DNA of 64,000 nt from Phellopilus nigrolimitatus (taxonomy: Eukaryota; Basidiomycota; Agaricomycetes; Hymenochaetales; Hymenochaetaceae), in contig JAJOHG010000037.1 in NCBI GenBank assembly GCA_021029095.1, positions 124,001 to 188,000 of the forward strand, in the 5' to 3' direction. Within the stretch, counting starts at the first letter, position 1. The number at the start of each line of letters is the position of its first letter. Shown here piece after piece: positions 49,088-61,139 of the stretch. Under the pieces are notes generated by a model that worked only from the letters and a program-made list of their open reading frames with translations, ran no database searches and was not told the DNA's origin. Made by a program: the position numbers and the translations under genes.

Positions 49088-49507
49088 CTACGTTTTGTTC
49101 CACCCAAACTTGTCGAGGATTTCTTGGGCCATCTTGGCCAGGTCGCGGCCTTTCATTGGCCCCACCGTGAATGTCTCCTCCCCGTTATGAGTCTCCCTAT
49201 ATTTCTGAGGGGTCTCAACTGATAGAATTTGAATCCTGCGTCAGCGAGCGAGCGACCAGCCGGTAATCGAAAGGCGGAATCTACCTGTGAGAATATATTC
49301 ATCATCGGCTTGGTCCTTGGGGCGACCATACTTTTTGTCCACTTGCACTAGCTCTGGGATTGCTTCAAAATCTGGTCCTATTCTTTTTCTCCCGACTGTA
49401 CGAAATGACAATACCATGAGTCTTTAATCATTATGTCGTGCCAGAGAAAGCAACATACCTTCCCTGAGTCTGACAAGTTCCATTGGTTTGCCGAGAGGAT
49501 GTGACAT
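49088..49507 (-). CDS. Copy D of the small three-exon family (96 aa)
   Basis: Exons 49507-49459, 49395-49285 and 49218-49088, both introns phase 1, total 291 nt. It starts MSHPLGKPMELVRLRE, then VGRKRIGPDFEAIPELVQVD, then exon 3 VETPQKYRETHNGEE, FTVGPMKGRDLAKM and AQEILDKFGWNKT. Charged and soluble, with no signal peptide; a C-terminal amphipathic helix is likely. Intact reading frame across three exons in this and copy C, with strong amino-acid divergence but conserved ends and splice sites, argues that the family codes for protein under selection. Function unknown. Confidence 0.65.
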
Positions 49508-49745
49508 GCTTGCTATGTTGCTTGGTAGACTTCTTAGTAGATTCTGCTATACAAAAGAAACACTGGAAGACGCCCGCCTTATATACATGTACGCGCTCCG
49601 TGGTGAGGCTACGGACCGAGCTTTGCTTTTTCTTCCGCATGGATGGCCATGGGGATAATGATCGCTCTGACGACAGCTTTGCATCGCTGCTGTGCGCAAT
49701 GTTCTCCCACTAGGCTTGTAAAGTAGGTGCAGCCGATGGCGAGGT
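49508..49745 (-). promoter_or_regulatory. Promoter of copy D
   Basis: TATATAA at plus-strand positions 49579-49585 (about 72 nt before the ATG); upstream, the shared block with GATCATTATCCCCATGGCC (49650-49670) and CTTTACAAGCCTAGTGGGAG (49704-49723). Leader contains CAAGCAACATAGCAAGC just before the ATG. Confidence 0.6.
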
Positions 49746-50201
49746 CATGTATGCACGCGCCGAGCTCGCAGAATAGCTATAGTCGCTCTCTAGGCAGCCG
49801 GTGGATGGCCATGGGGGTAATGCGTAGTTCTGACGACAGGCGCACTTAGCCACCGCATAAGCATTGCTCCCGCTGAGCACACTAAGGGAGTTCAAAGGGA
49901 GTTTCGCTTCGCAACGCGTGAACATTGCTCTCGGTGGGCTCGTAAAAGGGCCATAGTCGCTGTCCGTAGTTGCGCTTCGCCACTGCATGGAGTATGCTCC
50001 CGCTAAGCCTGTAGTAGTAGTACATCTATTGTTGCTATATGAACTATACATACGTGTAGGGCTACATGCCCGTGACGCCGCGAGCGCCGACAGCTCTCAG
50101 ACTCGTGAAGATATCTTTGCAAATACGCGTAGTCATATCTACGGGCCGTTGGTCAATTTGCTCTTGAGAAAATACACCAGAACATACATATTTCGCCGAC
50201 T

Positions 50202-50502
50202 ATGCCTCCGGATATGCTTCGCCTTGTTTTAGAGGAGCATACCGAATGGAGATTGTCTGCAATCGCAGACGAAGCAAGTTCCACGTCAGAGTGGTTGTCT
50301 CTTGTCCGGGTAAGCATTCGATGGGAGTAATGCATTTTAACACGGAATCATCATATATTAATGAGTCTATGCCATTTCTTTCTAATGACCGCAGCTTTCG
50401 GTAGCCTACCCCTCGATCAGTTGGGATTATGTTAATACACACACAACCCCCGTAGTACATATGCATGCTGCATGCTGCACGCTGCATATGCATGCCTGAC
50501 CC
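50202..50502 (+). CDS. Hypothetical two-exon short protein or gene fragment
   Basis: Starts ATG at 50202 (MPPDMLRLVLEEHTEWRLSA), runs 36 codons to a consensus GTAAGC donor at 50310, and can continue after TGACCGCAG at 50394 for about 34 codons (LSVAYPSISWDYVNT), where it becomes Cys/His-rich low complexity. The first exon looks like real protein, the second does not. It may be the 5' remnant of a gene lost to the array expansion. Confidence 0.3.
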
Positions 50503-51002
50503 GCGCCCCACGCGAGTACATAAATCAGACTGCGACAGTACAGTAACGTACACGAACTCAAGAGAAAAGGCGGACGAGGGGAGTGAACAAGAGCCGATGA
50601 GAAAAGTGAGGCAAACCGAAGAGCCGACAACAGCAAACGAGTAAATGATGCGGTAGTGAGATAGACTACGTAGGTCCATAATGCGAAGAGAGAAGAACCA
50701 ATTACAAGGAATTAGGCATTGGAGAAGCAAACGGTTGGTAATCTGCGCTCATTATCGGTCTTAGGTGGCAATACCAGTTGATACTTGTTAGGCGCAAGGG
50801 TCCATTATCCGCAACGTTCCATCTGTCGCGGTTGTTGTCGGTACAAGAAACAACTGGTGTAGGAATAGCGAAAAGAGTGGGAGACAGACGCAGAAAAGGT
50901 GGTGCTCGCGGTACATATATGCTCGTCATGCACTCAAGACGACGCTTGGTGTCACAGGCGAGCACAGCATTCACGACGCGTGGGCAAAGACAGGGGCTAG
51001 CA

Positions 51003-52283
51003 CTACAGGTTCTGGATCTGCACGATGAGGAACTGCTTCTCGTCCTATTAAGATCGCCCCACATCAGTATGCGATCTACGAACGTTAACAAAATAGACTC
51101 AAACGCACGGTAAACTGTTCGTCTTCTTTGTCATTATGGAAGTCACGTAAGAAATCGAGGAGCTTCTTCTTGTTGCGGAAGAGGATCGCTTCAATCTGCG
51201 GTGGCTTCTTTGGATTTGCCACAAATACCTGCATCGCAGTTTAGAATCAGTTTGGTCAGGACCAAGAGGAAACTTACCTTGAAGACATGAAACGCCTCGA
51301 ACTGTATGTTGCGGCTCTTATCTCGCAGCATGTTCATCATCATCTTGAGATTCGCCTCATTCGCAATATAACGCGTCATAACATTGAAGTTAGCACGGTC
51401 GAGCAAAATCTCTCCAAGCAATTTGAGCGATTGGCGCTTCGTAACGTAGTTTGATGAGCACAGTAAGGTGGTAAAGGAGGAGAAAAAACGGTCGTAGTTT
51501 TTCTCAAGATATTCGGCGACCATCGGCTTGTGCTTCGTGAGAGTCTCCTTAAGATTCGTGTATGCGTCACACGAGATCCCGAATGTCGTATTCTCAATAT
51601 AATGCGGGAATTTGTAAAATCTAAAGCAAGCCGAGGTGCTCAGAGTCCATAACGACATTAGAAAAAGAGGTTGCATTACGTACTGATCAGAATACAGCAA
51701 GATCTTAGCAAGCGGCTCATGCTTCAGCATGTCCCGCAGAATCATTCCTGTGTTGAGAGCAACTTCCTCGTCCTCATAGCCACTCAAGACAGCGAATAGA
51801 ACCTCTTGCTTTGCGCAGAGGTACTCAACGGTTGGCCAGCGCGCCCCGATTTGGCGGCGAAGGAGATGGGTGAAGAGTGCAACGACGTCCTTTCTGGCTT
51901 CGAATTCAAGCCGCGTAAGGTGCGTCGCGAGATGGAAAAGTAAATCGGTGGAGTATGCCTCTTGGGCAAGCTGCGCAACGAGCTCGGGGAGCGGGTCTAT
52001 GGGCCGTCAGGAAGACCGTCAAACACGTAAGATTGAGGCCACTCACCTCCATCACCTAAAAGCACGCCCTTTATCTGCTGGAGATATTTCGACACGTCCT
52101 CGTTTGCCTACGACACGCGTCACTCAGCATTCCACCCCAAGGCACCGTGGGAGGCCGATCCGTTCGACGCACCTTCCGCCTGCTCTCGCTGCCCGGCGCG
52201 CTGGTCTCAAGACGCGAAATCGCATCGCGCAAAGCGCGTACGATGTCCGTCGGTGTCCTCTGCTTGGTCTTGAAGAAATTCAT
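51003..52283 (-). CDS. HYM1: Mo25/Hym1 scaffold protein (CAB39 family)
   Basis: Armadillo-like scaffold that activates germinal-centre/STK kinases; in fungi part of the RAM/MOR morphogenesis network. Minus-strand exons begin at 52283 ([20 protein letters not shown]) and 52173 is the first donor. Further exons give [105 protein letters not shown], and [16 protein letters not shown], ending after a last intron with [11 protein letters not shown] at 51003. About 330 aa, the usual family length, with all hallmark stretches intact. Confidence 0.93.
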
Positions 52284-52299
52284 GGCGAGATGTCTATGC

Positions 52300-53649
52300 G
52301 ATGGAGATGAAATGAAGCTGTGAGTCGTGACGTTCGTAGATGCAATAACCGAGACTGTAAGATCGAATAAAAAAGATGCTAGATGTCGTTATAGAGGAAA
52401 ACTAAGATGGACCACAGTGTGGACAGGTTGATATCAGGAGCGCTTGGTGAGCAGACTGACGACTAATCGGGGGTGCAGGGCCGGAGAGGCACGCTTACAG
52501 CCTCGGGCAATGTTCGTAAAAGGTGACAAGCAGTGTCAAGAGTGATCTTAGGGAAATCGCTATACTGCTCAGTGCTCGGCGGCCTCGGGACACACAGACG
52601 TCAGCGAGGTCGCGGTGGTGGGCAAAAGTAAGTGGAAGACAGCTGGACGAGGAGAACCAACGTATGTTTTAGGAAATTATTATGTAATTCATCCGTAGAA
52701 AGTTTTCAGAAACGGCCTTCAAATACAGGCTTGTGGCCAGCAGCCACAGTTTCAAGTTTATAGAATAGTAACAGTCCTCCAGATAAGAATAGCCGTAGCA
52801 TGGGCGTATTGTACCCCAGTTTTCTTCATCGTCCAATCACACATGGGCATCCTTGAGAAACCTGCCTTGTAGCCTTTCGATGTGAGGTCACTACGAAGGC
52901 TACGCAGGTCATCAGAAGGGAAACATAATTAACACAGCTATGACGTACGTGATGCGAGAGTGCTGGGAGAAAACCTAGCTCGGCGAAGTACAACACATGC
53001 TGGGGGGTTTGCAGTACCGTTCTCAGAAGATTCACACCACAATCACCGTAGCTAAAAACAGCAAACGAAGAGCTCTGCTCAAGTGAGCGTTGAAATACAG
53101 GTCCGGCGAAGTCAGGGAAATATTACTAGGCTATTGGAGACCTTCAAGCCTACCATCATAATCGGGAGCTGAACATGGCGATAAACATCCATTGCACCAC
53201 CATGGGATCTGGCTGGTGATGCACAATTGAACCCAAATGCTTAAGCTAAGTATATCAGCTCTCTCAGAGGTTAAGTCGAAGAGAAAAAGAAGAGAACTGT
53301 AACTTACTTCTCACAGACCCACATATGAGACCAACGAGGCTTTCAATAGCTCAAGTGTACAATCGAGAAGGGCTGGACAACGTCGGTGTTATAAAATTGA
53401 AGTCTGCAGCTCGAAGATGACATTCGTGAGACCCTGAGGCAGATATATCGGCCGAAGAGTTGGCAGGAAAGAGTTCTCATGCAGAACGCCGTATACCCAA
53501 TATTATTAGAACATTATCGCCATGCGAAGCGGGACGCGTACAATACACAGTCCGGGTATCTGAATCAATTGAATCCCTGAAGTCCGTGTGATAGATAATA
53601 ACTGCTTAAGATGCTGTGAAAACCAGGGAGATCGTCCATGCGCTGTGGT
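52300..53649. other. Intergenic, nothing recognised
   Basis: Promoter of Mo25 and 3' flank of GNA1. No reading frame with recognisable motifs. Confidence 0.5.
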
Positions 53650-54399
53650 CTATAGTCTAGGCGTGGCAGAGGGTGTAGGTGCAACCGCGTATCTTGCCTG
53701 GGGAACATAAAGTCGTATTAGCAAACGAGTAAACAACTATCGACATTGGACACATACCATCTCATTTTCTTTCTTTTCGTAACCGCATTTCTGGTAAAAG
53801 CCTAGCACGGACAAAACAGCAATCAGCGTCTGTTCCGCACGGCACGACGCCGCAAACACGCCACAAGAAAGCAAGCTCACCGATATTCTTATCGCTACAG
53901 TTCAAAATCGTCTTGTAGCACCCCACATCCTCGCTAATGCGCGTGAGCGCGTCGATGATGCGCAGCCCGATCTTCTTCCCCTGCACCGTCTTGTCGACCG
54001 CGATATCCTCGATGTGGCCGACCTTCCCGAGCCCGCGCAGAAACTTGCGCTCAACGAACACGCACCCCACGCCGACGATACGGTCCGTCGCGCGCTCGAG
54101 TACAACTAGAGTGTAGTACGTGTCTGGGGCAGCTTTCTGGGCGTTGAACTGGTCGACCCAGGCAGCCTCGCCTGGGTCCGTCACGACGGTCAGCTCAGCG
54201 AGCACGGAGAGGTGGCCGCGGCGGTAGTCCGTGGATGCGAGTGGACGAATCTGTAGGATGATGGTGAGAGACGTGCTGAAGCTCGTGGACATCGAGAAAG
54301 ACGTACATGAAGATCCTTATGCAGCGTGTCCTTAACCTCCTGCGAAATGAGCTCGGCGGAGAAGAGCAGCTCGAGCTCAGAGTCGGGGGTCAGAGGCAT
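53650..54399 (-). CDS. GNA1: Glucosamine 6-phosphate N-acetyltransferase
   Basis: Transfers acetyl from acetyl-CoA to glucosamine 6-phosphate on the route to UDP-GlcNAc and chitin. Exons 54399-54307, 54250-53881, 53801-53758 and 53697-53650 add to 184 aa. The GNAT fold is clear: IRPLASTDYRRGHLSVLAEL (start of fold), TYYTLVVLERATDRIVGVG, RKFLRGLGKVGHIEDIAVD, the acetyl-CoA loop QGKKIGLRIIDAL, and ILNCSDKNIGFYQKCGYEKK. The ATG at 54399 gives a short N-terminal extension (MPLTPDSELELLF) of the usual length. Confidence 0.93.
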
Positions 54400-54851
54400 T
54401 CTTAGTTTCCACTCGATTCCGAGGTCGCCAACGACGATCAAGAGGAAAGAATGGGAAGAAAAGAGAGGCTGAGGGTCGGGAGACGTGATGCTGATGGCGT
54501 TCACAACGGCTTTGAGGGCGATCGACCTCTTATAGCAGGTCTATACGCGTCGTGTATCGCCACGCCACTCGCGCGCGGCGCACTGCATTCGCTTCCGCCG
54601 TTGACGTTGACGAAGACATGCAATTCGCTGTTGATGCAGGCGGTGCGGGTGCCAGTGCAGCACGGAGGAAGGAAAAGAGCGCAAGGTATCAGGATCATAC
54701 ATGTAATTATTGGGCGCCATTTGTGTTCCCTCGGCCACATAATCCATCAATATGCTACAGTACACAGAAAATGAAGAACAGAAACGTAGGATTACTTTTC
54801 CTATTTCACGGTACATCAATGACAGGCCTTCGAGTGGCTTTGATGTCAACG

Positions 54852-56264
54852 TCATGTACTCACTGTTATTTGCTTTTCGAGCCAGTCCCACAATTGCTCA
54901 CCAAGCTTCTCATCCAGCACATCCGGACGCGCTTCTCCAACTCGCCCCCACGGAATAAGATACTTGGAAAAAATCAGTATTCGACCTATGCATGAACGCC
55001 AAATGGCGGATAAATATTACCACTCACCTTGCCATTAAGGTCTTTGCCTTCGGGGGACGTTCCGGCATACAGTTGAGTAATTGCGCCCATCGAGGTGGGG
55101 CGCATCTTGATGAAGAAGCTCTATGAGTGAAGGTCAGCTTTGCTCCAAAACTGAAATGTAGAGACTTACCATCATAAATTTCTGCGCAGCTGGCCAGTGG
55201 CGACCGAGCTCGCTTTGGATTGTGCCTTAAAATGTTCGATCATTTCATATTTAAATTCTATAATGCCAGAAAGAAACCAACCAGGATGCAGCGATGTTGA
55301 AACAATTCCGCTTCCTCCAAATCGTCGAGCCCATTCATTCGCGACAATGACTACGCCCTTAAACGAAGGTCAGAAAAATGAAAGTGAGGAAAAGAAAAGA
55401 AAAGCTTACACATTTACTTTGATAATATAAATTATCAGGTCCCGAACTGCGTCTCTTTTTATCCCCAGCTCCGCCCTTCTCTCCCGGCTTAAGCGACTCC
55501 CACATAATAACCTCCTTAGACGCGGCCATGTGCCCCAGAGAGCTCGTATTGACGATACGCGCGTCACCGTGCTCGGACGCCGCGCTCGAGAGGAGTGGCA
55601 TGAGCAGCATGGTAAAAAGAAAAGGTCCGACAACATTCGTGCCGAAGGTCATGTCATAGCCATCTTCAGTGAGCTGGTCGATAGGCGGCGCCATCACACC
55701 GCTGTTCGGGCACATCTTTGAGCCTGCATTATCCAATTGTTGGTGGTAGCAAGAAAGAACTCACGCGTTGTTAAAGAGTATATCGAGCTTCGCCTCCTTG
55801 CTTTATTGGAAAATAAATTACTATATCTTGATGTTGGCAGGCACATAAAAGACTAGTCAACGCACCTTTTGAACTCCTCGGCAGCTTTCCTAATCGACGC
55901 GAAGCTCGACAAATCCAACTTCAAAAAATGCAGCTCTGTCTTCCCCGTAGCCTCTTTGAGCTCCTTGATGGCCGCATCCGCCTTTTCCTCCGAGCGACAC
56001 GCGATGTACACCTTCGCACCGTGCGCCAAAACGACCTACGAAGAACTGCCGAGTCAGCCCAGGATCAAGTTCGGGTGTTCTTACGCGTCCGGGACGGTTT
56101 GAGTGCACAGAGCTTACCTTCGCCGTCTCTTTCCCAACACCCGTATTCCCACCAGTGACGATGATGACCTTGCTGCTCAAATCTGGCACATCCGCCTCCG
56201 TGAATTTGGGCGCGGGCGGGTAGGACTGGTCGACGAAAGCGCCGAGCATGTGTAGCTTTGACAT
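54852..56264 (-). CDS. Short-chain dehydrogenase/reductase (retinol-dehydrogenase-like)
   Basis: NAD(P)-dependent oxidoreductase. Begins MSKLHMLGAFVDQSYPPAPK; the Rossmann motif TGGNTGVGKE follows at about residue 40; then VYIACRSEEKADAAI, LDLSSFASIRKAAEEF, KLDILFNNAGVMAPP across introns, TNVVGPFLFTMLL, VNTSSLGH (catalytic Ser region), YYQSK (catalytic Tyr-Lys), VSTSLHPG, SFFIKMRPTSMGAITQLYAG, and a C-terminal YLIPWGRVGEARPDVLD. Stop at 54852. About seven short introns. Specific substrate not deducible; fungal members act on varied alcohols and ketones. Confidence 0.9.
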
Positions 56265-58869
56265 CGTTTGAGAAAGTTCAGCTCAGTATCAGATATGTGA
56301 TGGTTGTTGGTCGTCGTCGTCGTCGTTTCTTCGAATTCGCAAAATCACCATGACGTCGGATGCGTGTTCGGGACAGGCGCGAAGGCGGCGTGAGACGAAC
56401 TGTTACTGTCGCGTCAAGCGTATGTCACAAATTGGGAAGTTTTTGCAAGCAGTTTGTACCGCAATCTCGTCAAAATATCGAACCTTCATGTGGTCGGATA
56501 TCAGATAAGAGGAAGGAAGGCAGGGCTTAGATACACTAACATAAAATGAAGGAAGAAGAGTGGAGTTACAGAGGAAGCGAATCGTCTGTTTCCCGTTCGC
56601 CCAGCCTTCGTTTCAATGCAGAAAGTAAATCGAGAACCAGAAGTGTTTACTCTGACCTTCAAAGATAGTGAAGAGGAAGAAGAGGTTAACGACGGCACCC
56701 TCGAGCGAGCTACTGGAGCTCCGATGAGAGACAACACTAGGAGGCGACTGTGCTGAACAGTACTAGGACGCAAAAATATTCTCCGGCGCCGAACGATACA
56801 GTCGAGGCATGCACACAGAAGAAGCAGCCCCGCACATGAATATACGCGTGGAAGAGGCGGAGTGCATGTACATGTACATGTGCACTCGGTATGAAGCACG
56901 TTCCAAGGTCGGAAATACGAGTTGGGGTTGTCGGACTAGTCGGGCATCGAATCTAAAGATAAGTACCGCAGAAGAGAATGTAAGGGGAGGTATTAAGATT
57001 GGGTGCGCAGTTTGAACTAGTAGGCAACTGTCTTCTCAATTTACTTTCCGTGTGCGAGTGAGTATTAAAGGCTAGAGGGAGACAGTGCTCAACGAGTGCC
57101 TTCATGAGCTCCTCTTTGCGGAAATGTCCTTTCAAACGTGTGCTGACCCTTGAAGCTTGGGATTAATAGTACCGGCGGAAGAGCCGATAGTGCTGGCCAC
57201 GGCAAATCCCGTCGGTCGTTCATAGCCGACGGGGTGAGAAGATCCTCCCTATCGTAAAGGAAGACGCACAAGGTGAGTTCGCGAAGCGCGCAGTTTGATG
57301 ATCCTCGCAGCTGCAGAAGATGGAGTCCGAACGATCTGAGAGCACGAGAAGTAGCTCAGAGCTCTGCTGATCTGCGTTGTTGAGTCCTGTGATGGACTTC
57401 TGGCTTGGTTAATACAGTACAGTGAGCCATGTAGACGGGAAAAGACAAATTCAATCCGGACTGGGGGAGTAAATGTGAGTGCCCGAATACGTTTAATCTG
57501 TCAGGGAGAAAACTTACATAACATGGACCAGCATTAACGGCTTTCTGTTCGGACATTAGATGCAAGTCGGTACAATTGAGTGTATTCCCTGGTTCAATAG
57601 CACTAGGAATCAGCGGATCCCTGACTTTGCCCGGGAGCCTCATGCATAAAGCACGGCACTAGAGTTTATCGGCAACAGGAAATACGAATTCCTTGAATGC
57701 TCGACCGATAACCAAGACAGGGGTGCTCACGAGGTCTTCTACCAGGCTAACCTGCAGAGCAAGCCGCACGGAAGGTGGTTCAAGCGTAGCTACGGTCGCC
57801 GTCACCACTTCAGCAGACTGATCGTGGTGACAGTATTGCGCGTGCAGTAACACGAAGAGAACGGAATGGTAAGACAACTCACAATCCTCCCAGGTGAAGT
57901 CGGTGCTAGATGTTCGGCGTAGGCAAGGAGTTCAATGAAGACCGAATAGACGCAACTGTCACGAGTCTTCATACATCAAAGAAATCAACGCATTGAGTGG
58001 AGCCACAGCGAGCTGAGAATCCAATACAGTTTCGTCTGCTGACGGTGGCGTCCGTGCGCGCTTGTAAGAATTTTGTGGTAATGGGCCGTCAGAGAGTAGC
58101 TTTGGCTCAAGAGAGGAAAACAAAAACTGAGCCGGAAAATAACCACGCATGCCGAGCGTGCCGTCGGAGTTTCAAGTATATTACGTAACATTTGAACTTA
58201 AAACGTTTTTCGTGCTCTTCTTGACCACTGGTCTTCTTGCGTTTTCTGTGTGTGAAACTTTTACCAACGATACTTGAAGGCCTTGCTTGAAGGGAAGCAG
58301 GCCATGCTACGGCCTCAAGGCTACCGCACTCGACGAACCAAAACAGACGTTGACACGCAAAATTAATCTCGAGAGCATTTTTCTCCAAACCAGCACGAGA
58401 TCGCGATAAATCGCTCTTCACACATTTCGTCCCGTAATCCCGGCTCCTCCTCAATCCCCATTGTCTTCCGGATGTCTTCGTGATTTCTGATCCTCAAGAA
58501 ACCTGTGCTTGAATTCGCTATCGAACCAATAGCGTTTCCCTTGAGACTTGAGACAACTCATCTTCGTCCAAGATTAGCTCCATACTAATCGGCCTCGCGA
58601 ACTCGCGCTTACCCGAAAATGCTGAATCCGAGCCACCCTCTGTGCGGGAAACCTCATGGACCGGCGCACGGAGTAGAACCTGCAGGCTATGCCTTCCGAA
58701 CCTGCTGTGATTTAGACGTTTTCTTTTTTGGGAATAATATAACAACCACTGGTCCCGCGCTGGGGCTTTGTCTACTCCGGCACAGTGTGAGCCTCACAAA
58801 ACGCGGTTGTACCCCTCTCTCCTTTCTCCCCCCTGGCCCCGCCGTTCTTTTCTGGAAGTCTGTGTCGAT
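56265..58869. other. Long gene-poor stretch
   Basis: No gene I can support over 2.6 kb. A minus-strand piece at 57950-58110 (LEPKLLSDGPLPQN, VAPLNALISLMYED) has the flavour of a fungal transcription-factor linker, and minus frames at 57356-57877 look partly protein-like, so a decayed gene is possible. Confidence 0.4.
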
Positions 58870-61139
58870 ATGCTGGTCGTCCATCCTACTTCCACCTGCG
58901 ATGTCTGCCTTGAAGGCTACTCCGGCGGATCTGAAAATATCCCATACTCTATCTCTTGTGGGCACGTTTTTTGTTTAAGGTGAGATCGTCGCCGTTGTCG
59001 ATGGCTTCCGGCCATATTGGGCTCATCGCACCCCGTCCACTCCGTTGCTCTTCAGCTGTTTGAGGTCTCTGCGTCACCACAACTGCCCTCTTTGTCGCTC
59101 CTCTTTCGATGCATCAGACGTTCGAAGGCTACATGTCGATCGTAACGACCAGCATTATTCTGGGTCTTCAAGGGTTCCCAGTCCTAAAGCAAATAGCCTT
59201 CTCTCAGAGACTCAGATATCGAACAACAACGCACTGGGCCTCTTCGACGACGTTCCGCGAGCTACCCAGCTCCAGAATAAGATAAACGACTTGGTGCTTC
59301 AGAGCTCTTTCACGAGCGGCGTGCGGGAGAGCGGTGTGCGCGAGCTCATTCAAGAAGTCCACTCATTCCTAGACTCTGAGCCTTCAGAAAGAGTGAGCTT
59401 CTATGATCTTGTGTTCTTTTCTCAAAATTATTTACCCTTTTGATTTCCTAATTTTCAGCACCCGAGTCTCCGCGCCCCCTTTCTCCTTCTCTATCGATTC
59501 ACGGAGCTTCAGTCGAGGTATCAGCAACTCGAGACCGCTAACTTCGACTTGCGAGCAGAAAACAACCGCGAAAAGCAATTAATTCTTGATTGGGAGCGAA
59601 GGCATCAAGATCTGCTGCGAAGTCGTGCTCGCGACCAGGAGTCAGCGAGATTTGTCGAGGAGAGCTTGAGGGAGAGACTGCGTATTGAGGATCGTGACTG
59701 GCAAAAGTGAGTTCACTCTGTCTTCTTCGTGACTCAGTAACTCAAGCAAAAAATCCCATAATCTTATGCGTAATTTTAGTAAGGTGAGCTTCGCTGACTT
59801 ATTCTCTGGAAAAATATGCACTAAATGAACGGGAATAATTGTGTAGTATGGCTTCTTGGCTGAAGAATGCGCAAGAGTGCGCGATGAGCTTGACGATCTA
59901 CGATTTTCATTAAAACATCGGGATCCTTTACCATCGCCTCCCCGCTCCGCTCCGAGTAAGCAACTATATTTCAATACGGGAGGAGATAGTCCCAAGGCGA
60001 AGGATTACGAGGATGAGCGAAAGGCACCCGCGAAGAGCCTGACATTTTCAATCCAGAATTATTCCACATTTCGCCCATTCCAAAATCGCTCTTGCTTGGC
60101 GACAGCGGAAACAAAGGGGACATCGAAGCGCCGATAAAATATCAGAGGCGAGAGTCTCCTGCGTCTGTGAATTCCTCGCCCGTCGGTCATTGATAAGCGT
60201 AGCGAGAACAGTAGAGCGAGCTCGACAACAAGCTCCATTTCTCGAGCGTCGGATTCCGCAGCAGCTCTGAAGCCCGCCCCTTACTGTCGCTACCAATTTC
60301 ATGTAACCTCTAATCGCCCCCGAAGCGAGTCCAATCCATACCAATCTCCGACCAGGAACTCTTCCAGGTCGCCGAAAGAGAGGGAACCAGAGGTATCGTC
60401 GTCATCTGCTCCGAGCAGTTACATGTATAGCGCGCCGATTCGCTCGTTATTCCCCCCGACCCCGGCTCCCCCGGAGTTGACCAAATCGGATGACAGTCCG
60501 CTTCAGACCAAAGCAGAGATCCTACGCTTATACTCTTTACTTGAAAGGCCTGTTCCGATGGCAGACCCAAGTTTCTCTACTGGTTTGAATAGAGAACAGA
60601 GCTCGCGTCGAGAGGAGCCTTCTCGACCGACCTTATTTCGGAATAACAGTCTCCAGCCTTCTACAAATACGGCGAGCGCGTTCCCGACCTTCTCTTCGTC
60701 CCCTTCCTCTCACTTCCGTCCGTACACTTTCCGTCATGCGCAATCGCAAACATCGCTTCTGTCTTTCTCTGAGCCTCGCTCCAATGCTCAAGTCCAGACA
60801 CAATCGCCAAGCCAGCATGTGCCGCGGCGTCCGGTTCTTCCGCACATGCACTCTCTGCACAGTATGACCGCGACACCCCAGGAGAACCGTGTAGATGTAA
60901 ATGCCACGCTACCACGCCGCGGATCGTTGTCGAGTGCAAGTGCTGCAGCCGCGACGCAGTCTGGCTCATACGAACGGCCCAATGCCGTACCCCTGCGTGC
61001 ACGGCGCGGGACAACCTCGAACGTCCCGACAAACCCTCCAGCGTCGATGAAAGGGACTCCTGTCTTTGTTCCGCCTTCGTCTCTTGGCCTTGGCAAGCCC
61101 CACGCGGGTGGTCTCTGGGAGAACCAGGATTCAGATTGA
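58870..61139 (+). CDS. RING-finger coiled-coil protein (RING gene 3)
   Basis: Exons 58870-58979, 59056-59392, 59459-59706, 59780-59783 and from 59847 on. N terminus MLVVHPTSTCDVCLEGY, then CGHVFC, SC and CPLC: the same RING layout and the same first intron position as RING gene 1. HPSLRAPFLLL follows the third acceptor, as HPTLRASLALL does there, then a coiled coil. A 4-nt exon (TAAG) sits at the same place as the 4-nt exon of gene 1. After 59955 the frame requires a GTAAGC...CAATCCAG intron (to about 60056) and probably one more with a weak GTCTGT donor near 60160; a frameshift is the alternative. The Ser/Pro/Arg-rich tail ends LGKPHAGGLWENQDSD at 61139. Confidence 0.78.

Larger units (their letters stand above)
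43990..50160 (-). repeat. Tandem array of small-gene units
   Basis: At least four head-to-tail units, all transcribed leftward. Each has, from right to left, an upstream module (TGACGACAGGC, CATGGGGGTAA), a promoter block, a three-exon gene and a 3' flank (CGCGCGTATTTTTTC/CGACGCTCTTACTGC, TTCTATTGCGA). Examples of module copies: 45880-46110, 47160-47300 and 49770-50010; 44680-44860 against 48580-48760; 46150-46300 against 50030-50165. Units differ in length through internal gain and loss, including a run of about 28 C at 46365-46387. Confidence 0.75.

Noticed and set aside
57950..58190. Possible Zn2Cys6 transcription factor (CRACRR on plus, linker-like protein on minus)
   Set aside because: The Cys-rich piece and the linker-like piece are on opposite strands and no six-cysteine motif is present.
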